A stretch of DNA of 64,000 nt from Chitinophaga pinensis (GTDB taxonomy: Bacteria > Bacteroidota > Bacteroidia > NS11-12g > UBA9320). Each line of letters opens with the position of its first letter. Position 1 is the first letter of the stretch. The stretch is from positions 62,001 through 126,000 of the forward strand of contig CAMDSC010000004.1 in assembly GCA_945907065.1 (NCBI GenBank), in the 5' to 3' direction. Positions 55,432 to 64,000 of the stretch are shown here, piece by piece. A program made the translations under genes and the position numbers. The notes beneath the pieces were generated by a model, which saw only the letters and a program-made list of their open reading frames with translations, had not been told where the DNA came from and searched no databases.

Positions 55432-57138
55432 TTATTGTTTAATAATTCTTTGCCACGCAATAGTTTTATCTAAATCCATAAGTTTAATAATATAAATTCC
55501 CCTATTAAAATGCTCAATATTTACTATCGCGCTATTTTCAATTAGTTTTTCCATTACAACCTGACCTAAAGAATTTAAAATTTGAATTCTCATATTTTTA
55601 CTACTCGGATTATTTATATATAGTATTCCATTGGTAGGATTGGGATAAATAGCAATATCATTTCTTTTATCTAAAGTTTCCTTCCCGGCTTTTCCATCAC
55701 TCATTTTATGAACAAAAATATCCATATATCCCAAAGTTTTTAGGCTATAAAAACCAGCGCTGGGGTCAAAATCAACTTTGCTCTGAAATCCTCCTGTGGT
55801 GTAAATATTACCTTTATTATTTAAAAATATTCCATGACCATAATCTTGCGCTGCACCTCCCAATGCTATTGCGCCAATTAAATTTCCCGATGGGTCAAGT
55901 TTGGTGATAAACATATCGTTAGAACTGTTAGAAGAAGTTAAATTAAAGACCGATGAAGTTGAAGGATCAAAATCTGCCATTCCTTGAAAAGAACCTGTTG
56001 TGTAAATATTACCCGAATTATCTGTAAATATTGAATTGCCAAAATCATCGTTGACACTTCCCATCGATTTAACCCATTTGAATTTACCTGCAGTATCAAG
56101 TTTTAAAATAAATATATCGTCATTCCCTTTAGAAATAAGATTAAAAACTTTTGTGGTATCGGTGCTAAAATTAGTGGTATCCCTAAATGTACCGGTTGCA
56201 TATAAATTACCTTTACCATCTAGAGTTATTGAATTAATAATCTCAATTTGGGTTCCTTTCAGTGTTTTGCACCAAATTAAATTTCCCTTAGAATCAAGTT
56301 TTGAAATAAAAATATCGGACAACCCTTTTGACGTGAAATAATTAGTAGCAGCCGGGTCAGGATTTAAATCAGCCTTTCCTTGAAAAACACCAGCATAATA
56401 TATAAATCCTTTTGAATCACAAGTTATTGAATACCCCCAATTCGTAGTGTTTCCTCCAGTTTGTTTGGCCCAGATAAATTTTCCGGCTGTGTCAAGTTTT
56501 AATATAAATGCATTATAATATCCAGTAGTTGAAAGTTCAAATTTGGTGGAGGGGGCTGGGTCAAAATCCACTTTATTACTAAAAATACCCGAGGTGAAAA
56601 TATTTCCCAGAGCATCCATTGTAATACTATAAGCGACGTCAGTACTATATCCACCAATCTGTTTGGCCCATTTAAAATCCCCATTTGGATTTAATTTTAA
56701 AACAAAAATATCATGTTCAATGGCAATTAAATCATATTTTGACGTGCCTGGGTCAAAATCTACAGTGTCACTTCTAAAATAACCAGTTACATATACATTG
56801 CCTTTTGAATCTAAGCCTATTGCTTTTCCAACATCATTACTTATTCCTCCAAAAGAACAGGCCCATAAAAATTTACCGGAGGCATCTAATTTGGATACAA
56901 AAATATCATCCGAACCTGCTGATGTTAAATAATAGGTTGTGATTGAATCCGGGTCAAAATCTACTTTACCCTGAAATACACCAGTAGTAAAAACATTGCC
57001 CGATGCATCAACTGAAATAGCATAACCCTTGCTAAAACCAATGCCACCAAAATTTTTAGCCCATTCAAACTTTGGAATTTGGCTGAATGAATAATAACCA
57101 AACGAGATAGATAAAATACAAAATATGATTTTTTTCAT
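55432..57138 (-). CDS. Secreted SBBP-repeat protein with T9SS type A signal
   Basis: A 568-residue exported protein. Signal peptide (1-19, MKKIIFCILSISFGYYSFSQ); eight or more SBBP-type beta-propeller units built on GN(V/I)YxTGxFxxxxDFDP (about 25-470); a short linker; and a T9SS type A domain from IAIYPNPTNGILYIN. No catalytic motif was seen; a binding or structural surface role is inferred. Convergent with waaA (26 nt apart), with no hairpin terminator between. Confidence 0.9.
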   Translation of the reverse strand: MKKIIFCILSISFGYYSFSQIPKFEWAKNFGGIGFSKGYAISVDASGNVFTTGVFQGKVDFDPDSITTYYLTSAGSDDIFVSKLDASGKFLWACSFGGISNDVGKAIGLDSKGNVYVTGYFRSDTVDFDPGTSKYDLIAIEHDIFVLKLNPNGDFKWAKQIGGYSTDVAYSITMDALGNIFTSGIFSNKVDFDPAPSTKFELSTTGYYNAFILKLDTAGKFIWAKQTGGNTTNWGYSITCDSKGFIYYAGVFQGKADLNPDPAATNYFTSKGLSDIFISKLDSKGNLIWCKTLKGTQIEIINSITLDGKGNLYATGTFRDTTNFSTDTTKVFNLISKGNDDIFILKLDTAGKFKWVKSMGSVNDDFGNSIFTDNSGNIYTTGSFQGMADFDPSTSSVFNLTSSNSSNDMFITKLDPSGNLIGAIALGGAAQDYGHGIFLNNKGNIYTTGGFQSKVDFDPSAGFYSLKTLGYMDIFVHKMSDGKAGKETLDKRNDIAIYPNPTNGILYINNPSSKNMRIQILNSLGQVVMEKLIENSAIVNIEHFNRGIYIIKLMDLDKTIAWQRIIKQ

Positions 57139-57270
57139 TTTAATAAAAAAAGGTTTTTTAGGAATAACCGATTCACAATTAGACTGAAAAAAGTTAGAAG
57201 GTTGCTATGTAATTTTTAAGTAAGTAATTATTTAATAGCTTCTTTATATACTAATTTTAAATTCGAAAAT

Positions 57271-58815
57271 CTATACATCAAACTTTATCCCTTGTGCCAG
57301 AGGCATATCTTTACCATAGTTGATAGTATTGGTTTGGCGTCGCATGTAGGCTTTCCAGCTATCGCTGCCACTTTCGCGGCCACCGCCTGTCTCTTTTTCG
57401 CCACCAAATGCACCGCCTATCTCAGCTCCTGAAGTACCTATGTTTACATTTGCTATTCCGCAATCGCTGCCTTTAGCGCTTAAAAAAATGTGTGCTTCCT
57501 GAATATTATTTGTAAATATTGCTGAGCTCAACCCCTGTCTTACATCATTTTGCATGGCAATAGCTTCCTCTATTCTTGAATATTTAAGTAAGTATGTAAT
57601 TGGTGCAAAGGTTTCTTCTTGAACGATTCTAAAATGATTATTGGCTTCTATTAAAGTAGGAAGTACATAGGTTCCCGATTCAAATCCCTCACCTTCTAGC
57701 ACTTTGCCACCAAACAATACTCTGCCACCTTCATTTTCAGCATCCATTATGGCCATTGAATATTTTTTTACAGCAATTTTATCAATCAATGGACCCATAT
57801 GATTTTTTTGATCCAAAGGGTTTCCAATATTTAGTTGTTCGTATATTTTTACAAGTTTGGAGGTAAATTTATCATAAACCGAATCTTGAATAATAAGACG
57901 ACGAGTAGTTGTGCAACGCTGTCCGGCAGTTCCTACAGCTCCAAATACTGCAGCTTTTAATGCATTATCCAAGTTTGCATCTTCTGATATTATCAAAGAA
58001 TTATTTCCTCCAAGTTCTAAAATACAGCGACCTAATCGGGCACCAACTAATTGGCCAACCCGTTTGCCCATTTGAGTGCTTCCTGTGGCCGAAATAAGTT
58101 GAATCCGATGGTCCTTTGCCATTTTTTCACCAATCTTGGCATCTCCAATTACCAAACTAAAAACTCCTTCAGGTAAATTATTTGAAGCAATAACTGATTT
58201 GATAAGTTGATGGACTGCAATAGCGGAAAGTGGTGTTTTTTCAGAAGGTTTCCAAATGCAAACATCCCCACAAACGGCGGCAATCATAGCATTCCAACTC
58301 CAAACCGCCACCGGAAAATTAAACGAAGAAATAATTCCCACAATTCCTAAAGGATGCCACTGTTCTTGCATACTATGGTTGGGTCGTTCACTGGCAATAG
58401 TAAGTCCATAAAGCTGCCGCGATAATCCAACTGCAAAATCACAAATGTCAATCATTTCTTGAACCTCGCCCCATCCTTCCTGAAGGCTTTTACCCATCTC
58501 ATAAGAAACAAGACGGCCTAAATCCTCCTTATTTTCACGCAGTTTATTTCCAATTTGTCTCACAACCTCACCTCTTTTAGGTGCAGGAACGTTTTTCCAA
58601 TAATCAAAAGCTGATTGGGCAACTTTAGTTACCCTTTCATATTCGGTAGTCGTAGCAAATGATATAGAAGCAATTACGTTGCCGTCTACAGGGCTTTTTA
58701 TTTCACGGTTTTCACTTCCGATGGAGGTTATCCATTGATTGCCGGTGCAAACGCTTTCATTTAGGGCTTTAATGCCCAACTTTGTAAGTAAACTTTGTAT
58801 TGGAATATTTGGCAT
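57271..58815 (-). CDS. Aldehyde dehydrogenase, ALDH7 (antiquitin-like) family
   Basis: A 514-residue NAD(P)-dependent dehydrogenase. The general base is E267 (LELGGN) and the nucleophile C301 (GTAGQRCTTTRR). The C-terminal GTSGAEIGGAFGGEKETGGGRESG block is diagnostic for ALDH7, which oxidises alpha-aminoadipate semialdehyde (piperideine-6-carboxylate) in lysine catabolism. The substrate is inferred from the family; no lysine-degradation partner is in the window. A perfect TAAGTTTG box lies 12 nt upstream. Confidence 0.92.
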   Translation of the reverse strand: MPNIPIQSLLTKLGIKALNESVCTGNQWITSIGSENREIKSPVDGNVIASISFATTTEYERVTKVAQSAFDYWKNVPAPKRGEVVRQIGNKLRENKEDLGRLVSYEMGKSLQEGWGEVQEMIDICDFAVGLSRQLYGLTIASERPNHSMQEQWHPLGIVGIISSFNFPVAVWSWNAMIAAVCGDVCIWKPSEKTPLSAIAVHQLIKSVIASNNLPEGVFSLVIGDAKIGEKMAKDHRIQLISATGSTQMGKRVGQLVGARLGRCILELGGNNSLIISEDANLDNALKAAVFGAVGTAGQRCTTTRRLIIQDSVYDKFTSKLVKIYEQLNIGNPLDQKNHMGPLIDKIAVKKYSMAIMDAENEGGRVLFGGKVLEGEGFESGTYVLPTLIEANNHFRIVQEETFAPITYLLKYSRIEEAIAMQNDVRQGLSSAIFTNNIQEAHIFLSAKGSDCGIANVNIGTSGAEIGGAFGGEKETGGGRESGSDSWKAYMRRQTNTINYGKDMPLAQGIKFDV

Positions 58816-58827
58816 AAGAGTATATTA

Positions 58828-58835
58828 CAAACTTA
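58828..58835 (-). promoter_or_regulatory. -7 promoter box of ALDH7 gene
   Basis: Perfect TAnnTTTG (TAAGTTTG, minus strand), 12 nt before the ATG at 58815. Confidence 0.5.
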
Positions 58836-58922
58836 ATATTTTTTAAGGATTTGCTTCATTTTATCTATCAAAAAATCTCATTTTACTCATTAAATACTAA
58901 CTTCGCACTTTATTTTATATAA

Positions 58923-59717
58923 ATGGATTTTGTAACCAACACCGATGCTATAATGGCATTACTCACACTTACCTTTTTGGAAATTATTTTAGGGGTGGAT
59001 AATATCATCTTTATTTCCATTGCTGCTAATAAAGTAGATGTTCATCATCGTAAAAAGGCGATAAACTGGGGGTTGTTTTTTGCGATGGCTTTACGAATTA
59101 TTTTATTGCTTGGAATTTCGGTAGTAATAGCCGCGCAGAAGCCATTGGTAAATATTAATTGGTCAATTTTTGAAGGTCATTTTTCTGCGCAAAGCATTGT
59201 GTTAATTCTAGGTGGCATATTTTTAATTTATAAAAGCACTTCCGAAATACATCATAAAATAGAAGGAGAAGAAAATAAAACAGAAGCTCAAAAAGAGAAG
59301 AAGCGAAAATTGACTTTGTCTAACGCTATCACCCAGATAATGTTAATTAATGTTGTTTTTTCCATAGACTCAATATTGACAGCTATTGGAATGACAAATG
59401 GAATAAATGATGCTTTGCCAATAATGGTAATATCTGTTGTTTTGTCAATGATTATTATGATGCTTTTTGCTAGTCAGGTTTCAGAGTTTGTGAATAAACA
59501 TCCAACCGTGCAAATGCTGGGTTTATCATTTTTGATTTTAATTGGTTTTATGTTGATTCTTGAAGGTGGACACTTAGCCGATTTTGCCGTGGCAGATAAT
59601 AAAATTGGAAGCATTCCTAAAGGGTATTTATACTTTGCAATTGCTTTCAGTTTTGGGGTAGAGTTATTAAATATGCGAATGAGGAGAAGTCCTAAAATAG
59701 ATTCATTAGAACCATAA
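58923..59717 (+). CDS. TerC family integral membrane protein
   Basis: A 264-residue protein with about seven membrane helices and the TerC signature LEIILGVDNIIFISI (about 20-34) plus VVFSIDSILTAIGM near 140, both with conserved acidic residues inside helices. TerC/Alx proteins export manganese or other cations, or confer tellurite resistance; the ion is not determined. The malic enzyme follows after 20 nt. Confidence 0.92.
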   Translation: MDFVTNTDAIMALLTLTFLEIILGVDNIIFISIAANKVDVHHRKKAINWGLFFAMALRIILLLGISVVIAAQKPLVNINWSIFEGHFSAQSIVLILGGIFLIYKSTSEIHHKIEGEENKTEAQKEKKRKLTLSNAITQIMLINVVFSIDSILTAIGMTNGINDALPIMVISVVLSMIIMMLFASQVSEFVNKHPTVQMLGLSFLILIGFMLILEGGHLADFAVADNKIGSIPKGYLYFAIAFSFGVELLNMRMRRSPKIDSLEP

Positions 59718-59737
59718 GATTTTTATAAAATAAGGAA

Positions 59738-61999
59738 ATGAGCGACAAGCGATATACCGATGCGTTAAGTTACCATGCCGAAGGAAGGCCTGGGAAAATC
59801 GAAGTAATACCAACCAAACCAACTCAAACCCAACGAGACCTTAGTTTAGCATATTCTCCTGGGGTGGCAGAGCCTTGTTTGAAAATTGCCGAAAATATTG
59901 AAGACGTTTATAAATACACAGCCAAAGGAAATTTGGTGGCTGTGATTACTAATGGCACTGCGGTACTTGGATTAGGCGATATTGGGCCAGAAGCAGCTAA
60001 ACCTGTTATGGAAGGTAAAGGATTATTGTTTAAAATTTTTGCTGACATTGATGTTTTTGATATAGAATTAAATTGTAAAACAGTAGATGAATTTGTAGCT
60101 ACAGTGAGAGCTATGGAACCCACCTTTGGTGGAATAAATTTAGAAGATATTAAAGCTCCCGAATGTTTTGAAATTGAGCAACGACTTAAGGCTGAACTTT
60201 CGATACCTATAATGCACGATGACCAGCATGGCACCGCAATAATATCAGGTGCGGCATTGCTAAATGCAACTGAAATTGTGGGCAAAAAATTAAACAAAAT
60301 AAAAATGGTAATTAATGGAGCTGGTGCTTCGGCAATATCATGTGGAAAATTATTTGTTTCATTAGGAGTTGATGTAAAAAATATCGTGATGCTGGATAGT
60401 AAAGGCGTTATCAGAAATGATAGAACCGATTTGGATGCCAATAAAGGGTACTTTGCAACTAGCCGAAAAATTGATACCTTGGAGCAAGCCATGAAAGATT
60501 CTGATGTTTTTGTTGGACTTTCTAAAAAGGATATTTTAAATCAGGCAATGATTAAATCAATGGCAAAAAATCCCGTTGTATTTGCCATGGCCAACCCTGA
60601 TCCTGAAATAGATTACGATCTTGCAGTATCTGCCCGCAAAGATTTGATAATGGCTACTGGTCGTAGCGATCATCCTAATCAGGTAAATAATGTACTTGGG
60701 TTTCCATTTATTTTTAGAGGAGCATTGGATGTAAGAGCAACTTGTATTAACGAAGCAATGAAATTGGCCGCGGTTAAAGCCATTGCACAACTAGCCCATG
60801 AACCTGTGCTAGAAATGGTAAATGTAGCTTATAACGAACGCAATCTGGCTTTTGGTCGACATTATATTATTCCTAAACCTATTGACCCGAGATTGATTTA
60901 TACTGTGGCCCCGGCAGTAGCTAAAGCCGCTATGGATAGTGGGGTTGCTAAAAATCCAATTACAGATTGGGATGCTTATAAAGAAGAATTAAAAAGCCGT
61001 TTGGGACTGGATGAGAAATTTTTATCTCGAATTGCAATTCAGGCAAAGAAAAATCCTAAGAGGGTTGTATTTACTGAAGCTGATAATTATAAAATTCTTA
61101 AAGCCGCCCAAATTTCAATTGAAGAAGGAACTGCTGTTCCAATATTGCTAGGTCAAAGAAGCAAGATTAATCAATTGATTGAGGAAAACGGTTTGGTTTT
61201 TGAAAATGTTCAAATTATTGACCCGGCAGAGGAACATGAAAAGCGTAAACTCTATGGTGAAAGATTTTATGCCATGCGACAACGCAAAGGAATGACTTAT
61301 TTTGATTGCCATAAAGTAATGATACATAGAAATTATTATGGAACAATGATGGTGCAGAGTGGTGATGCCGATGCAGTATTGTCAGGATTAACAAAAAATT
61401 ATCCAAGTACAATTCGGCCTGCACTTCAGGTAATGGGAACCAATCAGATAACTAATGTTGTAGCCGGAATGTACATAATGTTGACCAAACGTGGCCCTAT
61501 ATTTTTTGCCGATACTACCGTAAACATAAGTCCCACTTGGGAAAACTTAGTAGATATAGCAGTTTTAACTTATGGAAAAGTAAAAAAATTACAAGTAGAA
61601 CCTGTGATTGCAATGTTGTCCTATTCTAACTTTGGCTCAGCAGGTGGCAGCGAAGTTGAAAAAATTCAAAAAGCCACTAACTACCTCCATGAGCACTATC
61701 CTCATATCATTGTTGATGGAGATATACAGGCCAGTTATGCAATAAATACCGAGAAACGAATGGTTCGTTTTCCGTTCAGTAAATTGGGCAAAAAACAAGT
61801 GAATACCTTTATTTTTCCTAGCCTTGCTTCTGGAAATATTTGTTATAAAATAATGCAAGAACTTGGTGGTTTTGAGGCTATAGGTCCAGTATTAATGGGG
61901 GTAAATAAATCGGTACATATTCTTCAACTTGGAAGTTCAATTCGTGAAATTGTAAATATGGTAAATATAGCTGTGGTAGATGCCCAAAGCAATGGTTAA
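59738..61999 (+). CDS. maeB: Malic enzyme with fused phosphotransacetylase domain
   Basis: A 753-residue MaeB-type enzyme that oxidatively decarboxylates malate to pyruvate with NADP. The malic domain (about 15-150; AYSPGVAEPCL, IMHDDQHGTAI) and NAD(P)-binding domain (INGAGASA near 190) are intact. The C-terminal phosphotransacetylase-like domain (about 430-753) usually lacks activity and serves acetyl-CoA regulation; that is family knowledge, not shown here. meaB follows 17 nt downstream, giving a small central-metabolism operon. Confidence 0.95.
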   Translation: MSDKRYTDALSYHAEGRPGKIEVIPTKPTQTQRDLSLAYSPGVAEPCLKIAENIEDVYKYTAKGNLVAVITNGTAVLGLGDIGPEAAKPVMEGKGLLFKIFADIDVFDIELNCKTVDEFVATVRAMEPTFGGINLEDIKAPECFEIEQRLKAELSIPIMHDDQHGTAIISGAALLNATEIVGKKLNKIKMVINGAGASAISCGKLFVSLGVDVKNIVMLDSKGVIRNDRTDLDANKGYFATSRKIDTLEQAMKDSDVFVGLSKKDILNQAMIKSMAKNPVVFAMANPDPEIDYDLAVSARKDLIMATGRSDHPNQVNNVLGFPFIFRGALDVRATCINEAMKLAAVKAIAQLAHEPVLEMVNVAYNERNLAFGRHYIIPKPIDPRLIYTVAPAVAKAAMDSGVAKNPITDWDAYKEELKSRLGLDEKFLSRIAIQAKKNPKRVVFTEADNYKILKAAQISIEEGTAVPILLGQRSKINQLIEENGLVFENVQIIDPAEEHEKRKLYGERFYAMRQRKGMTYFDCHKVMIHRNYYGTMMVQSGDADAVLSGLTKNYPSTIRPALQVMGTNQITNVVAGMYIMLTKRGPIFFADTTVNISPTWENLVDIAVLTYGKVKKLQVEPVIAMLSYSNFGSAGGSEVEKIQKATNYLHEHYPHIIVDGDIQASYAINTEKRMVRFPFSKLGKKQVNTFIFPSLASGNICYKIMQELGGFEAIGPVLMGVNKSVHILQLGSSIREIVNMVNIAVVDAQSNG

Positions 62000-62016
62000 T
62001 TTTTATTAGTAAGTAT

Positions 62017-62991
62017 ATGCCAAACCAACTTTTTGATAGTTTAATTTCAGGAGACAGGTTGGCTCTGGCAAAGGCAATTACACTGATTGAAAGCCAAAAT
62101 CCGGATCATCAGAAACAAGCTGATGAATTGGTTCAAAAAGCTTTAAAATTTGGTAAATCCTCTTTAAGAATTGGAATAACTGGAATTCCCGGAGTTGGCA
62201 AAAGTACTTTTATTGATTCTTTTGGAAGTTGGTTGGTTACTGAAAAACAAAGGAAAGTTTGTGTATTAGCCATTGACCCTAGCAGTCAAAAAAATCATGG
62301 AAGCATATTGGGCGACAAAACCAGAATGGAACAACTTTCTATGATGGAAAATGTTTTTATCCGCCCTTCACCAACTAGTGGAAATCTTGGGGGGATAGCC
62401 CGAAAAACCCGCGAAACTATATTACTTTGCGAAGCAGCAGGTTATGATATTACTTTGTTAGAAACAGTAGGAGTAGGCCAAAGCGAATATGTAGCCGATA
62501 GCGTGGTGGATTGTTTGATGCTGTTACTATTGCCCAATGCCGGCGACGAATTACAGGGGATAAAACGGGGAATAATGGAACTGGCCGATTTAGTAGTTTT
62601 AAATAAAGCGGATATAACTGAAAAATCAATTTTGAATCAGGCTATATCAGATGTTACTAATGCGATTCATTTTTTACCCAATAAATTTGAAGGATGGAAC
62701 CCTGAAGTTTTAAAAAATGCTTTGGGAAATAAAGACGATGCTTCAAAAGTTTGGGAGCAAATAGAGAAATTTATAAGCTTTCAAAAATCTAAAGGATATT
62801 TTGATGCCAAACGAATTGCTCAAAAAACCGAATGGCTAAATGAAGCCATTAAAGAAAAATTGGAAACTGCTTTTTTTAATGATACTCAAATAAAAAAAGC
62901 CATTAAGGATTCAATGAAAGGTTGGGTAATAGGGGAGAAAAGTTTAGATGAAATAGCAAATCTATTGATTGATGGGTGGAGAAATAAATAG
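62017..62991 (+). CDS. meaB: Methylmalonyl-CoA mutase-associated GTPase MeaB
   Basis: A 324-residue G3E P-loop GTPase that guards and reloads cobalamin-dependent methylmalonyl-CoA mutase. Walker A G56-IPGVGKST-64, the DPSS block, ETVGVGQSE and NKAD are present, plus a helical C-terminus for dimerisation. The mutase genes are not in the window. It ends 3 nt before the convergent gene, with no terminator. Confidence 0.95.
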   Translation: MPNQLFDSLISGDRLALAKAITLIESQNPDHQKQADELVQKALKFGKSSLRIGITGIPGVGKSTFIDSFGSWLVTEKQRKVCVLAIDPSSQKNHGSILGDKTRMEQLSMMENVFIRPSPTSGNLGGIARKTRETILLCEAAGYDITLLETVGVGQSEYVADSVVDCLMLLLLPNAGDELQGIKRGIMELADLVVLNKADITEKSILNQAISDVTNAIHFLPNKFEGWNPEVLKNALGNKDDASKVWEQIEKFISFQKSKGYFDAKRIAQKTEWLNEAIKEKLETAFFNDTQIKKAIKDSMKGWVIGEKSLDEIANLLIDGWRNK

Positions 62992-62994
62992 CTT

Positions 62995-63396
62995 TTATTT
63001 TTTCTGAAGAATAAGAATACACCCACTTTTTGGGTCTTTCCAAAGTATAATATTAGCGATACTGCTTATCAAAACCTTAAAGGTTTCTTCACTATTTTTA
63101 TACATAAAAGAGATGGCATAAGTATCTTTATCCCATTTATATTCGACAGGTTCGGTATATCCTAAATTGATAGTTTTGTCGGTAATAGTAATATCAACAG
63201 TTTGGATTTGTACCGATGCATCATCAATTTTTTCAATTGAACATAACCCACAAATACATGTAGATGAAATACTGGATTTTTCTAAAGCACAATGGCCCGT
63301 CCACGTTCCATAAATTTCAGATTGCGCATTTGCTAAATTTGTTAAACACAAAAACAGAGTAACTAACACTAAGGAAAGAATGTTTTTATTTTTCAT
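62995..63396 (-). CDS. Small exported protein with CxCxxC motif
   Basis: A 133-residue protein with a signal peptide (about 1-24, ending NANAQ-like). The mature part of about 108 residues has a lipocalin-like GTWTGHC start and a C-x-C-x2-C cluster, with further Cys near the C-terminus (SGCILIL). I do not recognise a family. The cysteines may form disulfides or bind metal. A perfect TACATTTG box lies 4 nt before the ATG, so the mRNA is probably leaderless. Confidence 0.75.
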   Translation of the reverse strand: MKNKNILSLVLVTLFLCLTNLANAQSEIYGTWTGHCALEKSSISSTCICGLCSIEKIDDASVQIQTVDITITDKTINLGYTEPVEYKWDKDTYAISFMYKNSEETFKVLISSIANIILWKDPKSGCILILQKK

Positions 63397-63400
63397 ACAT

Positions 63401-63408
63401 CAAATGTA
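63401..63408 (-). promoter_or_regulatory. -7 promoter box of small exported protein
   Basis: Perfect TAnnTTTG (TACATTTG, minus strand), 4 nt from the ATG at 63396. Confidence 0.55.
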
Positions 63409-63464
63409 CTGCTAATAAGTTGATTGGGATTAGATATTTTTGATTTAGAAATACTTTTCAGTTT

Positions 63465-64000
63465 TTACAATTTCACACACACATTCTTTTGTTCTGTAAA
63501 AAAGTTCATGGCATTCCATCCACCTTCGCGGCCCACGCCACTTTGTTTCATACCTCCAAAAGGTGTTCGTAAATCGCGAAGCAACCAACAGTTTATCCAA
63601 ACAATGCCACTTTGAATAGTACCCGCCACACGATGCGCTTTGGTTAAATTTTCGGTCCAGACGGAGCAAGCCAAACCATACTGGGTGCTATTGGCCATCA
63701 TCAATGCTTCTTCTTCGGTATCAAAAGGTGTAAGAGTAACTAGAGGGCCAAAAATTTCTTCCTGATTGCAGCGGCAATCGTAACTCAAGTTTTCAATTAC
63801 CGTTGGAGAAATGTACCACCCATTTTCCAAACCTTCAGGTTTTACAATATCACCGCCACATATAATATTACCACCTTCCTGCTTTGCCAGTTCGATGTAG
63901 CTCAATACTTTTTCAAAATGCGGTTGGCTCACAATGGCTCCAATTTTAGTATCATCCAATAAAGGATTTCCAACCGTGTAGGTTTTTACTTCAGCAACAA
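63465..64000 (-). CDS. Aldehyde dehydrogenase, ALDH8/2-aminomuconate-semialdehyde type, N-terminus cut by window edge
   Basis: The C-terminal ~178 residues of an NAD-dependent dehydrogenase; the frame runs open to the window edge, so the catalytic Cys is outside. The visible part includes CNQEEIFGPLVTL and the block INCWLLRDLRTPFGGMKQSG followed by GREGG, which is diagnostic for 2-hydroxymuconic or 2-aminomuconic semialdehyde dehydrogenases. This suggests tryptophan/kynurenine or aromatic ring cleavage; partner genes would lie beyond 64000. No start can be given. Confidence 0.9.
   Translation of the reverse strand, partial: VAEVKTYTVGNPLLDDTKIGAIVSQPHFEKVLSYIELAKQEGGNIICGGDIVKPEGLENGWYISPTVIENLSYDCRCNQEEIFGPLVTLTPFDTEEEALMMANSTQYGLACSVWTENLTKAHRVAGTIQSGIVWINCWLLRDLRTPFGGMKQSGVGREGGWNAMNFFTEQKNVCVKL

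Noticed and set aside
59908-60492. A 194-codon open frame on the minus strand inside the malic enzyme gene
   Set aside because: It is an antisense shadow of a well-conserved malic enzyme frame, with Ser/Ile-rich composition and no domain.
1-64000. tRNA, rRNA or CRISPR genes
   Set aside because: I looked through the gene-free stretches for cloverleaf T-arm motifs and regular spaced repeats and saw none; the gaps are too short for rRNA.

Overview
The window is about 64 kb of AT-rich, densely coding DNA from a member of the Bacteroidota; class and genus cannot be fixed from the sequence. The phylum call rests on several independent signs. At least five secreted proteins end in type IX secretion (T9SS) sorting domains, four of type A and one of gliding-motility type B, and a PorZ homologue is present. 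The rpmB-rpmG-DUF4295-ftsY-rimO order is typical of the phylum. A CarboxypepD_reg-type TonB receptor, BshC, Rho with a long disordered insertion, and PNP-type C-termini are also present. Promoters of the Bacteroidota form TTTG-N(~20)-TAnnTTTG recur, and there are almost no Shine-Dalgarno sequences.

Layout. 0-2.4 kb: partial argS and a thioredoxin-like gene (-). 2.4-6.3 kb: a large secreted M4 metalloprotease (+). 6.3-12.5 kb: a PTPS/QueD-type enzyme, a secreted WD40-caspase protein, a WG-repeat protein and a DUF4056-like protein. 12.6-18.9 kb: a compact + operon lnt-porZ-membrane glycosyltransferase-recO closed by a strong terminator. 18.9-25 kb (-): an OmpA/TSP3 protein with a probable frameshift in its signal peptide, then rpmB-rpmG-DUF4295, a terminator, and ftsY-rimO-bshC. 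25-30 kb (-): hldD and a giant NtrY-like histidine kinase. 30-35 kb (-): two T9SS cargo proteins (P-domain/CotH and serine hydrolase) and DUF3820. 35-40 kb (+): fatty-acid desaturase, dxs, rho. 40-47 kb: DUF1761, a TonB-type receptor, a giant T9SS cargo protein and an orphan Cys-rich secreted protein. 47.7-55.4 kb: a second membrane glycosyltransferase, yqeY, a nucleotide-sugar pair (ugd and a DegT aminotransferase), an outer-membrane-type protein, a Spy-like lipoprotein and waaA. 55-64 kb: an SBBP-repeat T9SS cargo, ALDH7, terC, a malic enzyme-phosphotransacetylase fusion, meaB, a small secreted protein and a partial ALDH8-type dehydrogenase.

How the genes fit together. Much of the window serves the cell envelope: hldD, waaA, ugd with an aminotransferase, and two polytopic glycosyltransferases for LPS or surface glycan; lnt for lipoproteins; porZ for anchoring T9SS cargo to LPS; and the cargo proteins themselves. 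The rest is housekeeping.

The most notable observations are three. First, an interspersed multi-hairpin repeat (three copies, two with perfect 8-bp terminal inverted repeats) sits at 3' gene ends and shows compensatory stem changes around a conserved loop. Second, TAnnTTTG boxes lie only 4-5 nt from several start codons, implying leaderless or near-leaderless mRNAs, often with TTG starts. Third, an exported WD40-caspase carries an EF-hand-like loop. I saw no tRNA, rRNA, CRISPR array, prophage or transposase gene.
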